In this document: positions 1-11,216 of the stretch, piece by piece | How the letters are laid out: the number at the start of each line of letters is the position of its first letter | Position numbering within the stretch: the first letter of the stretch is position 1 | DNA from: Lingula anatina | Lineage: Eukaryota > Brachiopoda > Lingulata > Lingulida > Lingulidae | Assembly: GCF_001039355.2 (NCBI RefSeq) | Contig: NW_019775169.1 | Span: 48,461 to 78,039, forward strand | Direction of reading: 5' to 3' | Length of the DNA stretch: 29,579 nt | Notes under the pieces: generated by a model | What the model was told of the DNA's origin: nothing | Databases searched by the model: none | What the model saw: the letters and a program-made list of their open reading frames with translations, nothing else | Position numbers and translations under genes: made by a program

Positions 1-576
1 ACAAGAGCGTCGTGGTATTTGGTGGACTGAAGGTTGGACAGGCCACCCGATAGTTGGCTGCTACGTGTGAGTCGAAGTAGACAAAATGGCATCGACCGAA
101 ATTACCTTTTTTAGATTTGGTAGTAGGAAGCATAGGCCTATCTTTGCTTCATTTTTTTAACAAGTCTGTGAAGTGTTCACAATGCTTTAATTTTATGAGA
201 GTACAAATAAAGACACGCTGTTTATTTGATATTTGTTTTATTGATTGCTATACCAACAGAATGCATGAAATAACCTTATAATAAATAGATTTGGTAATAT
301 GCAGCATATATAGGGGGGCCTATTCATGACTTTTTACCTTTCTACGAAGTAGGCCCTATTCACAATGCTTTAATATTTTGAGAGCATGGATAAAGACATG
401 TTGTTAGTTTGATACGTGTTTCTGTGGTAAATTAGTGTTTCCAGCTGTGTACTGAAAACATAACTTTTCTTAAGCAGTTTTTTTTGGGGGGGGGACTGTT
501 TTTTTTTTTTTCGCACGCTCGCACCGATTTTGGGGTCCCCAGAGGATGTCATCCATAAAAATAAAAAAGTGTGGCC
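1..576. other. Left edge, no gene recognised
   Basis: No convincing exon is visible. Two imperfect copies of a ~55-bp sequence beginning CACAATGCTTTAAT lie at about 178-235 and 361-418, each followed by AT-rich DNA. Homopolymer runs of G and T occur near 481-512. Exon 6 of the minus-strand dehydrogenase gene A would be expected here by comparison with gene B, but no similar sequence is present. Confidence 0.5.
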
Positions 577-696
577 TAATTTCTTTCTTTTTCATGTCAA
601 TATTTACCACAGTGACTATTGGGAAATGTCACATTTCCTCAGAGCAAAAATAAAAAAGAAACAAATGCTCTAAAGTATAATTCTGTTAAAACTCAC

Positions 697-2350
697 TGCT
701 TCCTTGCCAACTCCATATGAAACATTCATCATGTAGGCCAGGCCTCCAAGTGAGGATATATTCACTATTAGCCCTTGTTTTCTTGGCACCATCATCTGGC
801 TGGCATACACAGAGCATATGTAGTGATTTCTGGAATATGGAGAGAAAAACTCTGGAGTTTCAGTGATGAGTGTGGTATGGTTGCCTCTTGAGAAGGAACC
901 AACAGCCACGTTTGCACTTAAAAAGGACAATAATGCAACAGACCATATTTGAAAAAAAAAATGCTTTTAATACCTGATATGAGAAAAAGGGACTGGCAAA
1001 CTAGCATATCTGATATGTATTCCACTCAATACTAAGATTTTTTTTTAAATCAGGCTTATGTTGAAAACATCCCTTTTATATAATGCCCACAATCTATTTG
1101 GCAACATTATGCAAGATGATGTATCGTTTATCATCTTCAGCTGACCTAAGTCCAACATTGTTCATTTCATCCCAAATTGTGGTTGGTTGCTCCCAGAATG
1201 GCTTTCCATTATTATCAGTTATAGCCTAAAAATGAAATATATGATTTTTAAATATTAGATGGCTTATATGACTGCATTTAAACAAGAATTTATTTTAAAT
1301 TTACCTAACTTAGTCTAATTCTCAAAGATTACATGTACAACACCTCTTGGATCAACCTACGTACCTTTGCACCTGAGTAAGCATTGTTGACCAGTATGTC
1401 CAGTTTTCCCTTCTGCTCCTCTTTAACTCGGTCAAAGAGAGCTTTAATATCTTCATCTTTACTGTGGTCACACTGTATTGGTATACACTGTCCACTGTTC
1501 TCTGATATCTGTAATTACATATTAGGGCCTATAATAAGAACGAGTGCTTTCTCTAAAATCATTTTAAATTTGGCAATTATATATATTTTTGTCAGTTAAA
1601 ATTTCCACATTAATCTCTTAAAAAATTAATAAAGAGCGGTCTTTAATGAATTATCAATCAAATATCGACATGCTCTTTACCAGTTTACTAACTACTCCAA
1701 TAAAAGATGATTCAATGGCAATAAATTACAACTTGCTTCATGTATCAAAATAACCAAATGTTAAGTTTCAACAGTGGTTTGGGACTTCAAAGATAGTTTT
1801 TCTACATATACCTCTTTGGACACCTCTTCCAGTGAACATCCTGGAAAATCTGGCCTTGGCTTCAAGGTACGACCTTGTATAAAAGAAAGAAAATAGTTTT
1901 TCAGTCTGACCACCCCATGCAAAGTTGCCTTTAACATATGGCCTAATATCATAGCAAGAAAAACTCTCTTACAATCTTTTGCTTCTGCTTTCAGTGCAGT
2001 ATGTAAAATTATACCATTATATATAAATAAATCATGCGAAGGATCAGACATTTTGTATGTTGTTCACAACCTCAAAATCATTTAAAAATACCACACAAAC
2101 AGTCACCACACATTCATTTCCCTTACACGCATACAAAATCTTTTACACACTTGTATTTAAACAACATGCTTTCACAGTCCTGTACTCCCCACCTCTCCTT
2201 TAACATAAACCCCTGATTACACATAACTGTTTCTTTACCAGTGATATATACCACAGCCCCTGCCTTTGCCAGCTGGAGGGCAATCCCTTTACCAATGCCT
2301 CTGGTAGCTCCTGTTACTATGGCAACCTTGCCGGTTAGCGGTTTGGCCAT
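697..2350 (-). CDS. DHRS1: DHRS1-like short-chain dehydrogenase, partial copy (gene A, exons 1-5)
   Basis: Minus-strand gene encoding the N-terminal ~177 residues of a classical SDR oxidoreductase resembling DHRS1, an ER-associated NAD(P)H-dependent reductase in vertebrates. Exons by comparison with gene C: 2350-2239, 1873-1812, 1508-1365, 1225-1146 and 829-697 (112, 62, 144, 80 and 133 nt, identical in length to gene C), all with AG/GT borders. Visible motifs are the cofactor glycine motif TGATRGIG, the NNAYS structural motif, the catalytic serine region NISS and the catalytic pair YGVGK. The start ATG at 2350 follows a splice acceptor (CTCTTTTCAG, then AAGT). No frame break is seen. Exons 6-9 are absent: the duplicated block ends ~120 bp beyond exon 5. 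The copy therefore either uses foreign downstream exons left of the window or encodes a truncated protein without the C-terminal part. Symbol assigned from family resemblance. Confidence 0.82.
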
Positions 2351-2741
2351 ACTTCTGAAAAGAGATGCATACTATTTAATAGTGCAGTGCACAAAACATT
2401 AATGTTTAGCTAAAATACCATAAAAAGTGTACCAGTTTATTCAAGGCCCATATATTACCATTTATATTACATTCAACATTATTGCAATAGAAAGTGTTCA
2501 CAGAGTACAAGATTTCTACCAGTTTTTTCATTGCATGCTGCTTTGCAACTACTGCATTACGAACTGACCTATGATGACACATTACTAAAAACAGCAGGCA
2601 CTACCATGTGCCACTAGGCAATGTTTTGGAAAGGCTAGATTTTTAATGGACAATTTGAATTTTTTTCAAAGTTAGTAAAGGTCTGCAAAACAAAATATAA
2701 AAACGATTAAGGACCACTGTAGGTTTTTAACCAGCATGTCA

Positions 2742-2842
2742 GATTTTTGTAGAAATATATATATTACTATATATAGTGTTTGGTACTGTAATTTTGGTAC
2801 CCCCCCCCCCCCACGTGCACCCTCTTGTTCCCAATTAAGTCA
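2742..2842. other. Insertion specific to duplication copy 1
   Basis: About 101 bp present here and missing from the matching place in copy 2 (after 9887). It is bounded by GTCA on both sides (2738-2741 and 2839-2842), contains an AT-rich dinucleotide stretch and a run of 14 C, and has no clear terminal inverted repeat. It may be an insertion here or a deletion in copy 2. Confidence 0.5.
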
Positions 2843-3907
2843 ATATAAGGGCATCAAGTTCTACTGCAAACTAAATGTAGCATATAGTTTACTTTGGAAG
2901 ATTCATATTGTTTCGATAATAATATCTCATACTACCTGCATTTGTCCACTAAAATTCTTTCACTGTGCCCTCACATGCACATTACTCTGCATGAGAAAAT
3001 GCTAGCATCAGAATTTAAACTATATGTTCATGCCTAGCTCCTTCACTTCTTATGTGACAAATTTCATATTGCGAGTGGGGCAACTTTTGACTCATTTGAA
3101 AGTGGTCTCTGAAGCAAAAAAAAAAAATGCCAGACATGTTGTCACTAAAAACTTGAATTGTGCTTGATCTAAATGAGATAGCTCAAAATTCAAACGGTGT
3201 ATTTACACTCAGAAATGGAGCTTCTCAAGTGCCCCAAATTTCAGTATCTAGCTTATTCTAAAAATTCCTGTGTGGACCTGGAAGCAATCGTACCTGTATT
3301 AGTACACGTAGACCCTAATACAGTAGGTTTAGTGTCAAGAAATCTTAGTGAAAATAAAAACTTACTTCTCAGTCATTTAGCATTGCCTGATCCAGAAGTG
3401 ATCGGCAGGTCTAAAACTAAGTAGACTCTACTTGAAGGCGTGGTAGGAATTAAACCGCACAATCTTTTGTTTGTTTGTTCATGCAGTTGTTCATATAAAA
3501 CTACCTGTATAAATCTTTATTATCATTATTATTATACAATGGGCTTAAAAAACAGTTAGATGATATGGTGATCTTATGCGTTTGTGATATACATATGACT
3601 CTGCCAGACGGCTGTGTTGACACGCGGTGGCGATGACCCGAGTCCAAAGAGAACTCACCTCTGTTTACATTGGAGTTCACACACTGGAGTTCACCGATTG
3701 GTACGTCTGTCCCGCACAAAACTATCTCGCACTTTTACATTTTAAAATGTAAGCAAGCATATGAAATCGACTGTTAAAAAATAAATTATGAATTGTATTT
3801 CCACTTGAACATGATACGAACAAATTGTTATATTTTTCATTAATTTTTATTGAGAAAATTGGCTGAAATATAAAGAAGATCAAACGACTTACATAAAGCG
3901 CTAGGCC

Positions 3908-4204
3908 TGTTGTGATTGTCCCGGAAGCACTCCCTGAACTACGGAGACGAGCCTTACACCACCTGGCGGGAGTGCAGTAAATGATTAGACTAAGAGCAGT
4001 TCGAGCCACGACGCGAGAGGGTGCGGACTCGCCTACACACCTTTCTACGACTACTGTATATACCCACACAGTTACACAAGGAGCTTCGACCTGTGAATAC
4101 GGAGAGCGGATCTGGCGACGTAGAGCAGAGCTTAATAAGGACACTCGGTGCGAGGAGAGGACACACGAGCCTCGAACGGAAGACAGATAGCTCGCATAAA
4201 CACT
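3908..4204 (+). mobile_element. Candidate LTR of a retrotransposon (5' LTR)
   Basis: Starts with TGTTGTGATTG exactly where the duplicated block ends. About 300 bp on lies TTGGCGACAAGGAT (4208-4221), which resembles the primer-binding sites that follow the 5' LTR of Ty3/gypsy-type elements. A TATA-like CTGTATATACC is near 4052. A long leader and a gag-like reading frame follow in the same direction. The 3' LTR is not visible because the sequence is broken by an N at 5354, so the right LTR limit is approximate and the class is an inference. Confidence 0.5.
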
Positions 4205-4932
4205 TTATTGGCGACAAGGATCCTAAGAAATTACGCGGGAAGTTCAAAAACTTGAGGTCAGAAATTTCTTTGTTTTTTTTAAGGGAGGGGCAGGTGCATC
4301 AGGTAACTGAATTCATTTCAATGAAGTTTAGTTTGCAAGGGCCCATAAGGAATCCGTTTAGGGTAAATAAAGAAATTTTGACAAGTTTTTTGAAAATAAT
4401 AACACCACATACTCGCTTTATTCGTTCTCCATGACAAACTCACTCAACTGTATCACAGGTGAGCTGTTATCATCTTAGAAGCTCATAGCCGGCAACTCTG
4501 TTTCATACACTTGAGTACACGCCTTGTGAAATTTCTTGTGAACTGTTCAACCACTTTTACCCTTTTAACCTTACATTACTCTAGTTTATTGGGACCAAGT
4601 TGAAATCAGGTGTGTTTCACACTGCTTTTCAATTGTTGTTGTGAACTGGTCAAATCCAGGAGCTTTTAATACACTGGGACTTGTTTCACATCGGCTTAGC
4701 AATTTTATTCGCTTGATATTATTGCAGTGAACTGATTATATTTCAGGAGCTTTTAATGCACTGTTAATTAGTCTCACTTAAGCCTAGCAACTTTTGGTCT
4801 CAGGTGTGTTGTTTGTAGTCTGCTGGTAATTGTTTCAGGTTCAACAAGTATCTCATTATCACATTCTCCATTGTAAGTTTGTATATATTGTTTTATTTTG
4901 GACTTATTATTGTTCATATACTCATTGCAGTT
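4205..4932 (+). other. Leader between candidate LTR and gag-like frame
   Basis: The primer-site-like sequence is followed by ~700 bp without a convincing coding region. At 4535-4800 there are two to three degenerate copies of a ~90-105 bp unit containing GTGAACTG and CAGGAGCTTTTAAT. A good splice acceptor (CTCATTGCAG, 4921-4930) sits two bases before the ATG of the downstream frame, so the frame may be reached by splicing. Confidence 0.4.
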
Positions 4933-5353
4933 ATGGATGATAGGAGAAAGTGGAGATCACCTGCTTCAATGTACACCAGTGCAACTACTCTCAGTCATGC
5001 TAAACTGGAGGAAAACGAAAGTTCTAGAGAACAGCTCTCCAATAAACATTTAGAAAAACATATTTCGGAAAATTTTGCCAAATTATTACAATTAAGGAAA
5101 ACTCTTTCAGAACTGAAAAAGGAAAGAGCCAGGTTGGCTTCTACAGAAAAATCAGATGAAGGGGCTATGGCTTCAGTGCCCAAAGTTGATTCTAAATCAG
5201 TTCAAAGAGAAAAACTATCTTCTAAATGTCAATCGGAAACTGGCCATTTTCGGTTAAATTCGCAAAAACATCTAAAACCATCAAGCGAAATATTAAATGA
5301 GCTGAAGTCTAGACTTTCTTCCCATGCTTGTTCTTCCAATGAGGAACAAGATC
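4933..5353 (+). CDS. Gag-like coiled-coil reading frame, broken by assembly gap
   Basis: Open frame of about 140 residues from ATG 4933 to the N at 5354. It is highly charged, rich in Lys, Glu and Ser, with a predicted coiled-coil core at about residues 45-70 (pattern KLLQLRKTLSELKKERARL) and no zinc knuckle, protease or reverse transcriptase in the part that remains. The position after an LTR and primer-site-like sequence, in the same direction, suggests the N-terminal part of gag. The codons after the N run to a stop at 5422 but look unrelated, so the frame should not be read across the gap. Alternatively it is a cellular exon, since a splice acceptor lies directly upstream of the ATG. Confidence 0.45.
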
Positions 5354-5354
5354 N
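5354..5354. other. Single N, probable assembly gap
   Basis: The N interrupts the gag-like frame, and the sequence on the two sides looks unrelated. The missing remainder of the retroelement, and perhaps exons 8-9 of gene B, could lie here. Confidence 0.6.
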
Positions 5355-5586
5355 GCTTTTTCTCTTATTTTGCTTTCATAACAGCATCCTCCTTGCTCAT
5401 GCAGCTTCTTTGATTTGTTATTGAAACATACACAACGATGTCATGAGAATTTGGTTGGCTATCTAAATTTAAATAACATTCTTGTTATGGCCCCCCTGCA
5501 GTGCACCACTAGCAAAGAATGACTGACAGGCTAATTACAGTGTAAATTTTTGTTTGCAACACTCTTGCATATGTTCATATTTACAG
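5355..5586. other. No gene recognised between gap and MITE
   Basis: No counterpart of dehydrogenase exons 8 or 9 is seen on the minus strand, where gene B should continue. No repeat structure is obvious. Confidence 0.5.
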
Positions 5587-5751
5587 CAGGGGTGGATTGA
5601 GGCCGTCTTCTGGGTCTTCCGGAAGACGGTCAGATTTTCAAGTTTGTATTGACAGGTATATAATTTTTTGTCGGAAGACGGTCAAAATTGAAGATGGATC
5701 AGCAAAGATAATTTGGAAGACTGTCAGAAAATAATTCTGGATCCGCCTCTG
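5587..5751. mobile_element. Short MITE, hAT-like ends, 5-bp target duplication
   Basis: 165-bp element with terminal inverted repeats CAGGGGTGGATTGAG and, on the other strand, CAGAGGCGGATCCAG. It is flanked on both sides by TACAG (5582-5586 and 5752-5756). Internally GGAAGACGGTCA-like words recur three to four times. It has no coding capacity. The CAGNGGCGGAT ends with a 5-bp duplication suggest the hAT5 group. It ends nine bases from exon 7 of gene B, so its right target duplication overlaps the splice donor region of that exon. Confidence 0.7.
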
Positions 5752-5759
5752 TACAGTAC

Positions 5760-8700
5760 CTGCTGCTAGCTTGGCAATGCACATTCCAACATACTGTGGG
5801 CTTTCTGCATTTGCGAACAGTCTTGCTACCTAAAAACAAAACAAAGTTTTACAAATCTTATTGTGTTTATGACCTTCTTCAAAATGGAAACAGACAGTAC
5901 ATGACTGCAGTTGTCTTACCCATATGAGCAGCATGACTTGCTGTTAATTTTAAGGGTATTAATTATGGAAGCAGGCCCATCCTTCAGTTCTTGATCTTAT
6001 TCTTGGAATGGTTAATAAACTTTATTAGCTCACCACTGGAGTGGAAACTAAAACTTAAATGCAATCTGCACCTTAACTTTTCTTTCTACAGGTGAGTCAG
6101 TCTGTCTGCTTATTCTAAATCAAAATTAACTAGACAGTACCAGCAGATGAAAACTATAGCTGATTGAAAAATAATTTAAAACATGAGGTATAACTTTGCT
6201 CCTTACTATTCAAAGTCCATTCTTTACTTGTTCATCCAAAAATGTACAAATCATATTCCATGTTCATGGACTGTTAAACGTTTTTTTTTTCTTTCAAGTA
6301 ACATATTTTGTCAAGTGATGGGCATGACAGTGGACACTATAGTATCAGGGGATAACATTTGCTGCATAACTTTGGCTGTATAATAGCTCCACTATAGGAC
6401 AGAGTGAAGATGGTTAATTAACAGAAATGAAGAGTCTGTACATAAAAGTGTGTCTAAGCCTTCCCATAAACCCATCAAACTTGCTGGATCCATCTTGCTC
6501 TGCAGGCATTCAAACTAAACTGCATTCAGTGTAAGGCTGTATTCCCAGAGCTTTTAGATCGATCTATCCCCGCGGGGAGTCTCACTAGATTTCTGTCAGA
6601 TAATCCGGCTTAAATGTCCATCCTGCCTACTACAAGCTGTAAGGGGGTAATTAACTTTCGTGTCCGCTCGGCTGACAGCTATTTAGCGTGAACCCCCAGG
6701 GAGTTAGGTTGATCTAAAGTAGATCGATCTAATCTCTGGAAATGGGGTCTAAGAGGCTTAAATGTCTGGCATGCTACTTAAATTGCTAGGGGGTAATTAA
6801 GGACAGTCAGTTACCCCCTAGTTACTCAAGGGGACGTGCCAGGCAATCAAGCTAATTACACCGGAAGCACTTTAGAGAGAAGCCCAGCAGAGTTAGATCG
6901 ATCCAGCTAGTAAGATGGGTTTAGGGAAACACAGTCTAACTCACCATTTCTTTGGATACCCCGGGACTATCACCTTTATCTGAATGGTCTCCTTCCATCA
7001 TCTGCTCTGTGAATTCTGTGAGAACGGCTCCTGGCCAGATACTCACAAAGGCGACATTGTGCTTCTTCAGCTCTATGGCACAATCTGCTGCCATGCGGTC
7101 ACACTGAAAACACAAACATATCACAGGTGATATGGTCCCTATTTGTAACAGTTGTTTTCAGTTACATTACTTCAATTTGTCTTCCTGGGACCTGTCTTCA
7201 AAATGTACTTAAGACGAGGGTTTGCAGTCACAGAGTCCATCTCCTGAAGAGGTTTCATTAAAAAGACTGAATAATGTCTTAGGTACACACACACCCAGTA
7301 ATTTGTGTTAGTTAATTCAAGGCCTGCATCTTTGCACTTGAACTTGTAAAAAAAAATGGATATGCCCTAGTTTATGTTTAGATCTTAAGGGTGGTGGTCC
7401 TACAAAATTTATTGAACTGATGCACAGGCTTAAATCTACACATAAAACTTTTACTTTATAGCATAAAGTAAATATCACCCTTTGGCAACTGCTAAGATAT
7501 TCAATTAAAATCAGAATAATGGATGACAGACTATTTTCCAAGTATGGAAACCAAAGACAGTTGAACATTTTTATTTGTTTTAATTTCTTTCTTTTTCATG
7601 TCAATATTTACCACAGTGACTATTGGGAAATGTCACATTTCCTCAGAGCAAAAATAAAAAAGAAACAAATGCTCTAAAAGACAATTCTGTTAAAACTCAC
7701 TGCTTCCTTGCCAACTCCATATGAAACATTCATCATGTAGGCCAGGCCTCCAAGTGAGGATATATTCACTATTAGCCCTTGTTTACTTGGCACCATCATC
7801 TGGCTGGCATACACAGAGCATATGTAATGATTTCTGGAATACAGAGAGAAAAAAATTGGGAGAATCAGTGTTGAGTGTGGTATGGTCTTGAAAAGGAACC
7901 AACAGCCAGGTTTGTGCTTAAAAAAAAGACAATTAAGTAACCATATTTAAAAAATCCTTTAAAAATTTGACATGAAAAAAGGGACTGGCAAATTAGACAA
8001 TATGATACACTGAATATATTCCACTCAACATCAAGAGTTCTTTTTAAAGTCAGGCTTTTGTTGATAACATCCCTTTTATATAATGCCCATAATCCATTTA
8101 GCAACATAATGCAAAATGATGTATTATTTATCATCTTCAGCTGACCTTAGTCCAACATTGTTCATGTCATCCCAAATTGTGGTTGGCTGCTCCCAGAATG
8201 GCTTTCCATTATTATCAGTTATAGCCTAAAAATGAAATATGTGATTAAAATACCTTATGCATCCTTACACAGAATATTCACCCTAACCATCTCACTAATT
8301 ATCTATGGATTATATTCAGTGCATTCAAACAAGTATAACTCATCAATTAATAGAAACCTAGCTATTCTTCAAAGAGAGAGAGGCAACTGATTATAACATG
8401 TCTAGGATCTACAGTACCTACCTTTGCACCTGAATAAGCATTGTTGACCATGATGTCCAGTTTTTCAAAGAGAGAGAGGCAACTGATTATAACATGTCTA
8501 GGATCTACAGTACCTACCTTTGCACCTGAATAAGCATTGTTGACCATGATGTCCAGTTTTCCCTTCTGCTCCTCTTTAACTCGGTCAAAGAGAGCTTTAA
8601 TGTCTTCATCTTTACTGTGGTCACACTGTATTGGTATACACTGTCCACTGTTCTCTGATATCTGGAATTATATATTAGGGCCCATAATAAGAACGAGTGC

Positions 8701-9501
8701 TTTCTCTAAAATCATTTTAAATTTGGCAATTATATATATTTTTGTCAGTTAAAATTTCCACATTAATCTCTTAAAAAATTAATAAAGAGCAGTCTTTAAT
8801 CAATTATCAATCAAATATTGACATGCTCTTTATTGGTTTACTAACTATTCCAATAAAAGATGATTCAATGGCAATAAATTACAACTTGCTTCATGTATCA
8901 AAATAACCAAATGTTAAGTTTCAACAGTGGTTTGGGACTTCAAAGATATTTTTTCTACATATACCTCTTTGGACATCTCTTCCAGTGAACATCCTGGAAA
9001 ATCTGGCCTTGGCTTCAAGGTACGACCTTGTATAAAAGAAAGAAAATAGTTTTTCAGTCCGACCACCCCATGCAAAGTTGCCTTTAACATATGGCCTATT
9101 ATTATAGCAAGAAAAACTCTCTTACAATCTTTTGCTTCTGCTTTCAGTGCAGTATGTAAAATTATACCATTACATATAATTAAATCATGCAAAGGATCAG
9201 ACATTTTGTATGTTGTTCACAACCTCAAAACCATTTAAAAATACCACACAAACAGTCTCCACACATTCTTTTCCCTTATGTGCATACAAAATCTTTTACA
9301 CACTTGTATTTAAACAACACGCTTTCACAGTTCTGTTCTCCCCACCTCTCCTTTAACATAAACCCCTGAACACACGACTGTTTCTTTACCAGTGATATAA
9401 ACCACAGCCCCTGCCTTCGCCAGCTGGAGAGCAATCCCTTTACCAATGCCTCTGGTAGCTCCTGTTACTATGGCAACCTTACCGGTTAGCGGTTTGGCCA
9501 T
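5760..9501 (-). CDS. DHRS1: DHRS1-like short-chain dehydrogenase (gene B, exons 1-7, 3' end missing)
   Basis: Minus-strand SDR gene, head-to-head with gene C. Coding exons: 9501-9390, 9026-8965, 8661-8518, 8225-8146, 7833-7701, 7103-6945 and 5829-5760. These are 112, 62, 144, 80, 133, 159 and 70 nt, the same lengths and phases as the first seven exons of gene C, giving 253 codons without a stop. It carries the cofactor motif TGATRGIG, NNAYS, NISS and the YGVGK catalytic pair. Exon 6 encodes CDRMAADCAIEL and WPGAV, and exon 7 ends in GMCIAKLAAG. Exons 8 and 9, including the stop, are not found before the gap at 5354. The gene may be incomplete because of the gap, or cut off by the duplication and retroelement. 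A 96-bp tandem duplication (8368-8559) adds a second in-frame donor for exon 3, and a MITE sits in the long 5' intron. Confidence 0.88.
6552..6905. repeat. Unclassified repeat-like insert in intron 6 of gene B
   Basis: GC-richer than its surroundings. It begins and ends with TTAGATCGATC in the same palindromic word (6554-6565 and 6892-6902), with another copy at about 6721-6731. AGGGGGTAATTAA occurs at about 6641 and 6789, with the reverse complement TTACCCCCTA between 6812 and 6821. CCCCGCGGGG (6569-6578) is a perfect palindrome. This looks like a transposon-derived segment without coding capacity; the class is unknown. Confidence 0.4.
8368..8559. repeat. 96-bp tandem duplication across the exon 3 donor of gene B
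   Basis: Units 8368-8463 and 8464-8559 are nearly identical. Each holds the last 42 nt of exon 3 (encoding KLDIMVNNAYSGAK), its splice donor and ~54 bp of intron. Copy 1 of the segmental duplication has a single unit. Since 96 is divisible by three and the intronic part has no stop, reading through the first donor to the second adds 32 residues in frame. Confidence 0.88.
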
Positions 9502-10333
9502 ACTTCTGAAAAGAGATGCATACTATTTAATAGTGCACTGCACAAAACATTAATGTTTACCTAAAATACCATAAAAAGTGTACCAGTTTATTCAAGGCCC
9601 ATATATTACCATTTATATTACATTATTGCAATCTAAGTGTTTGCAGGGTACAAGATTTCTACCAGTTTTTTCATTGCATGCTGCTTTGCAACTATGTACT
9701 GCATTAAGAGCTGACCTATGATGACACATGACTAAAAACAGCAGGTACTACCATGTGCCACTAAGCAATGTTTTGGAAAGGTTAGATTTTTTTAAAGGAC
9801 AATTTGAATTTTTTTTCAAAGTTAGTGAAGGTCTGCAAGACGAAATATAAGAACAGGGACCACTGCAGGTTTTTAACCAGCATGTCAATGTAAGGAGATC
9901 AAGTTCTACTGCAAACTACATGTAGTACATAGTATACTTTGGAAGATTTGTTTCGATAACAATAGCTCATACTGCATGCATTTGTGCACCAAAATTCTTT
10001 CACTTTGCCCTCACATGCACATTACTCTGCATGGGAAAATGATAGAATCAAAATTTAAACTGTATGTTCATGTCTAGTTCCTTCACTTCTTATTTGAAAA
10101 ATTTCATATTGCAAGTGGGACAACTTTTGACTCATTTGAAAGTGGCCTCTGAAACAAAAAACGACAGACATGTTGTCACTAAAACTTGAATCAGCTTGAT
10201 CTAAATGAGATAGCTCAAAATTCAAACGGTGTATTTACACTCAGAAATGGAGCTTCTCAAGTGCCCCAAATTTCAGTATCTAGCTTATTCTAAAAATTCC
10301 TGTGTGGACCTGGAAGCAATTGTACATGTATTA

Positions 10334-10590
10334 GGCTTCATTCACATGCAATGTCTATTTTCTAAATTCTATTTTCTATTCGCGGTATGTCTTATGATCG
10401 CGGTCTGTGCCCTGAATATCCCGCGGCGTAATTACTGGCAGCGCGAGCCAGTTACTATAAGTTACTATAAGTAACTGGCTCACGCTGCCAGTAATTACGC
10501 GGCGGGATATTCAGGGCACAGACCGTGATCATAAGATAGCGCGAATAGAAAATAGAATTTAGAAAATAGACACTGCATGTGAACGAAACC
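10334..10590. mobile_element. 257-bp near-palindromic MITE, PIF/Harbinger-like
   Basis: Ends are GGCTTCATTCACATGCA and, on the other strand, GGTTTCGTTCACATGCA. The element is flanked by TTA on both sides (10331-10333 and 10591-10593). The two halves are near-perfect inverted copies of ~120 bp around a short centre (GTTACTATAAG). The undisturbed site is visible in duplication copy 1 (around 3299-3303), which proves insertion. A TTA duplication with GG-starting ends is typical of PIF/Harbinger elements. No coding capacity; transcription of the gene B intron would make a long hairpin RNA. Confidence 0.85.
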
Positions 10591-11216
10591 TTAGTACAAG
10601 TAGACCCTAATACATGTATAAGGTCGACCAAATTTTAGTAGGTTTAGTGTCAAGAAATCTTAGTGAAAATAAAAACTTACTTCTCAGTCATTTAGCATTG
10701 CTTGATCCAAAAGTGATCGGCAGGTCTAAAACTAAGTAGACTCTACCTAAAGGCGTGGTAGGAATTAAACCGCACAATCTTTTGTTTGTTTGTTCATGCA
10801 GTTGTTCATATAAAACTACGTACATGTACGTACCGGTATAAATCTTTATTATCAGTATTATTATACAACTGGGCTTTAAAATGGGCTTTAGATGACATGT
10901 TGATCTTATGCGTTTGTGATATACATGACTCTGCTAGACGGCTGTGTTGACACGCGGTGGCAATTGATGACCCGAGTCCAAAGAGAACTCACCTCTGTTT
11001 ACATTGGAGTTCACACACCGGAGTTCACGTCTGTCCCGCACAAAACTATCTCGCACTTTTACATTTTAAAATGTAAGCAAGCATATGAAATCGACTATAA
11101 AGAAATAAATTATGAATTGTATTTCCACTTGAACATGATACGAACAAATTGTTATATTTTTCATTAATTTTTATTGAGAAAATTGGCTGAAATATAAAGA
11201 AGATCAAACGACTTAC

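Larger units (their letters stand above)
577..3908. repeat. Segmental duplication, copy 1
   Basis: Direct copy of 7581-11232. The left boundary is at TAATTTCTTTC (577 matches 7581) and the right boundary at CTAGGCCT (3901-3908 matches 11225-11232). Exons and most introns match with only scattered substitutions; the intron between exons 4 and 3 is more diverged. The block carries dehydrogenase exons 1-5 and the whole 5' intron. Copy 1 lacks the hairpin MITE and the 96-bp exon-3 tandem duplication found in copy 2, and has its own ~101-bp insertion at 2742-2842. The divergence is low enough that a misassembled alternative haplotype must be considered alongside a true tandem duplication. Confidence 0.9.

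Noticed and set aside
3197-3424. 75-codon plus-strand frame, with a similar one at 10229-10474
   Set aside because: It lies in the 5' intron of genes A/B. The two copies are interrupted differently (by the MITE and small indels), and there is no family resemblance.
4021-4434. 137-codon plus-strand frame starting inside the candidate LTR
   Set aside because: Basic, low-complexity translation overlapping the LTR and primer-site-like sequence, with competing frames on both strands. It looks like chance in a GC-richer stretch.
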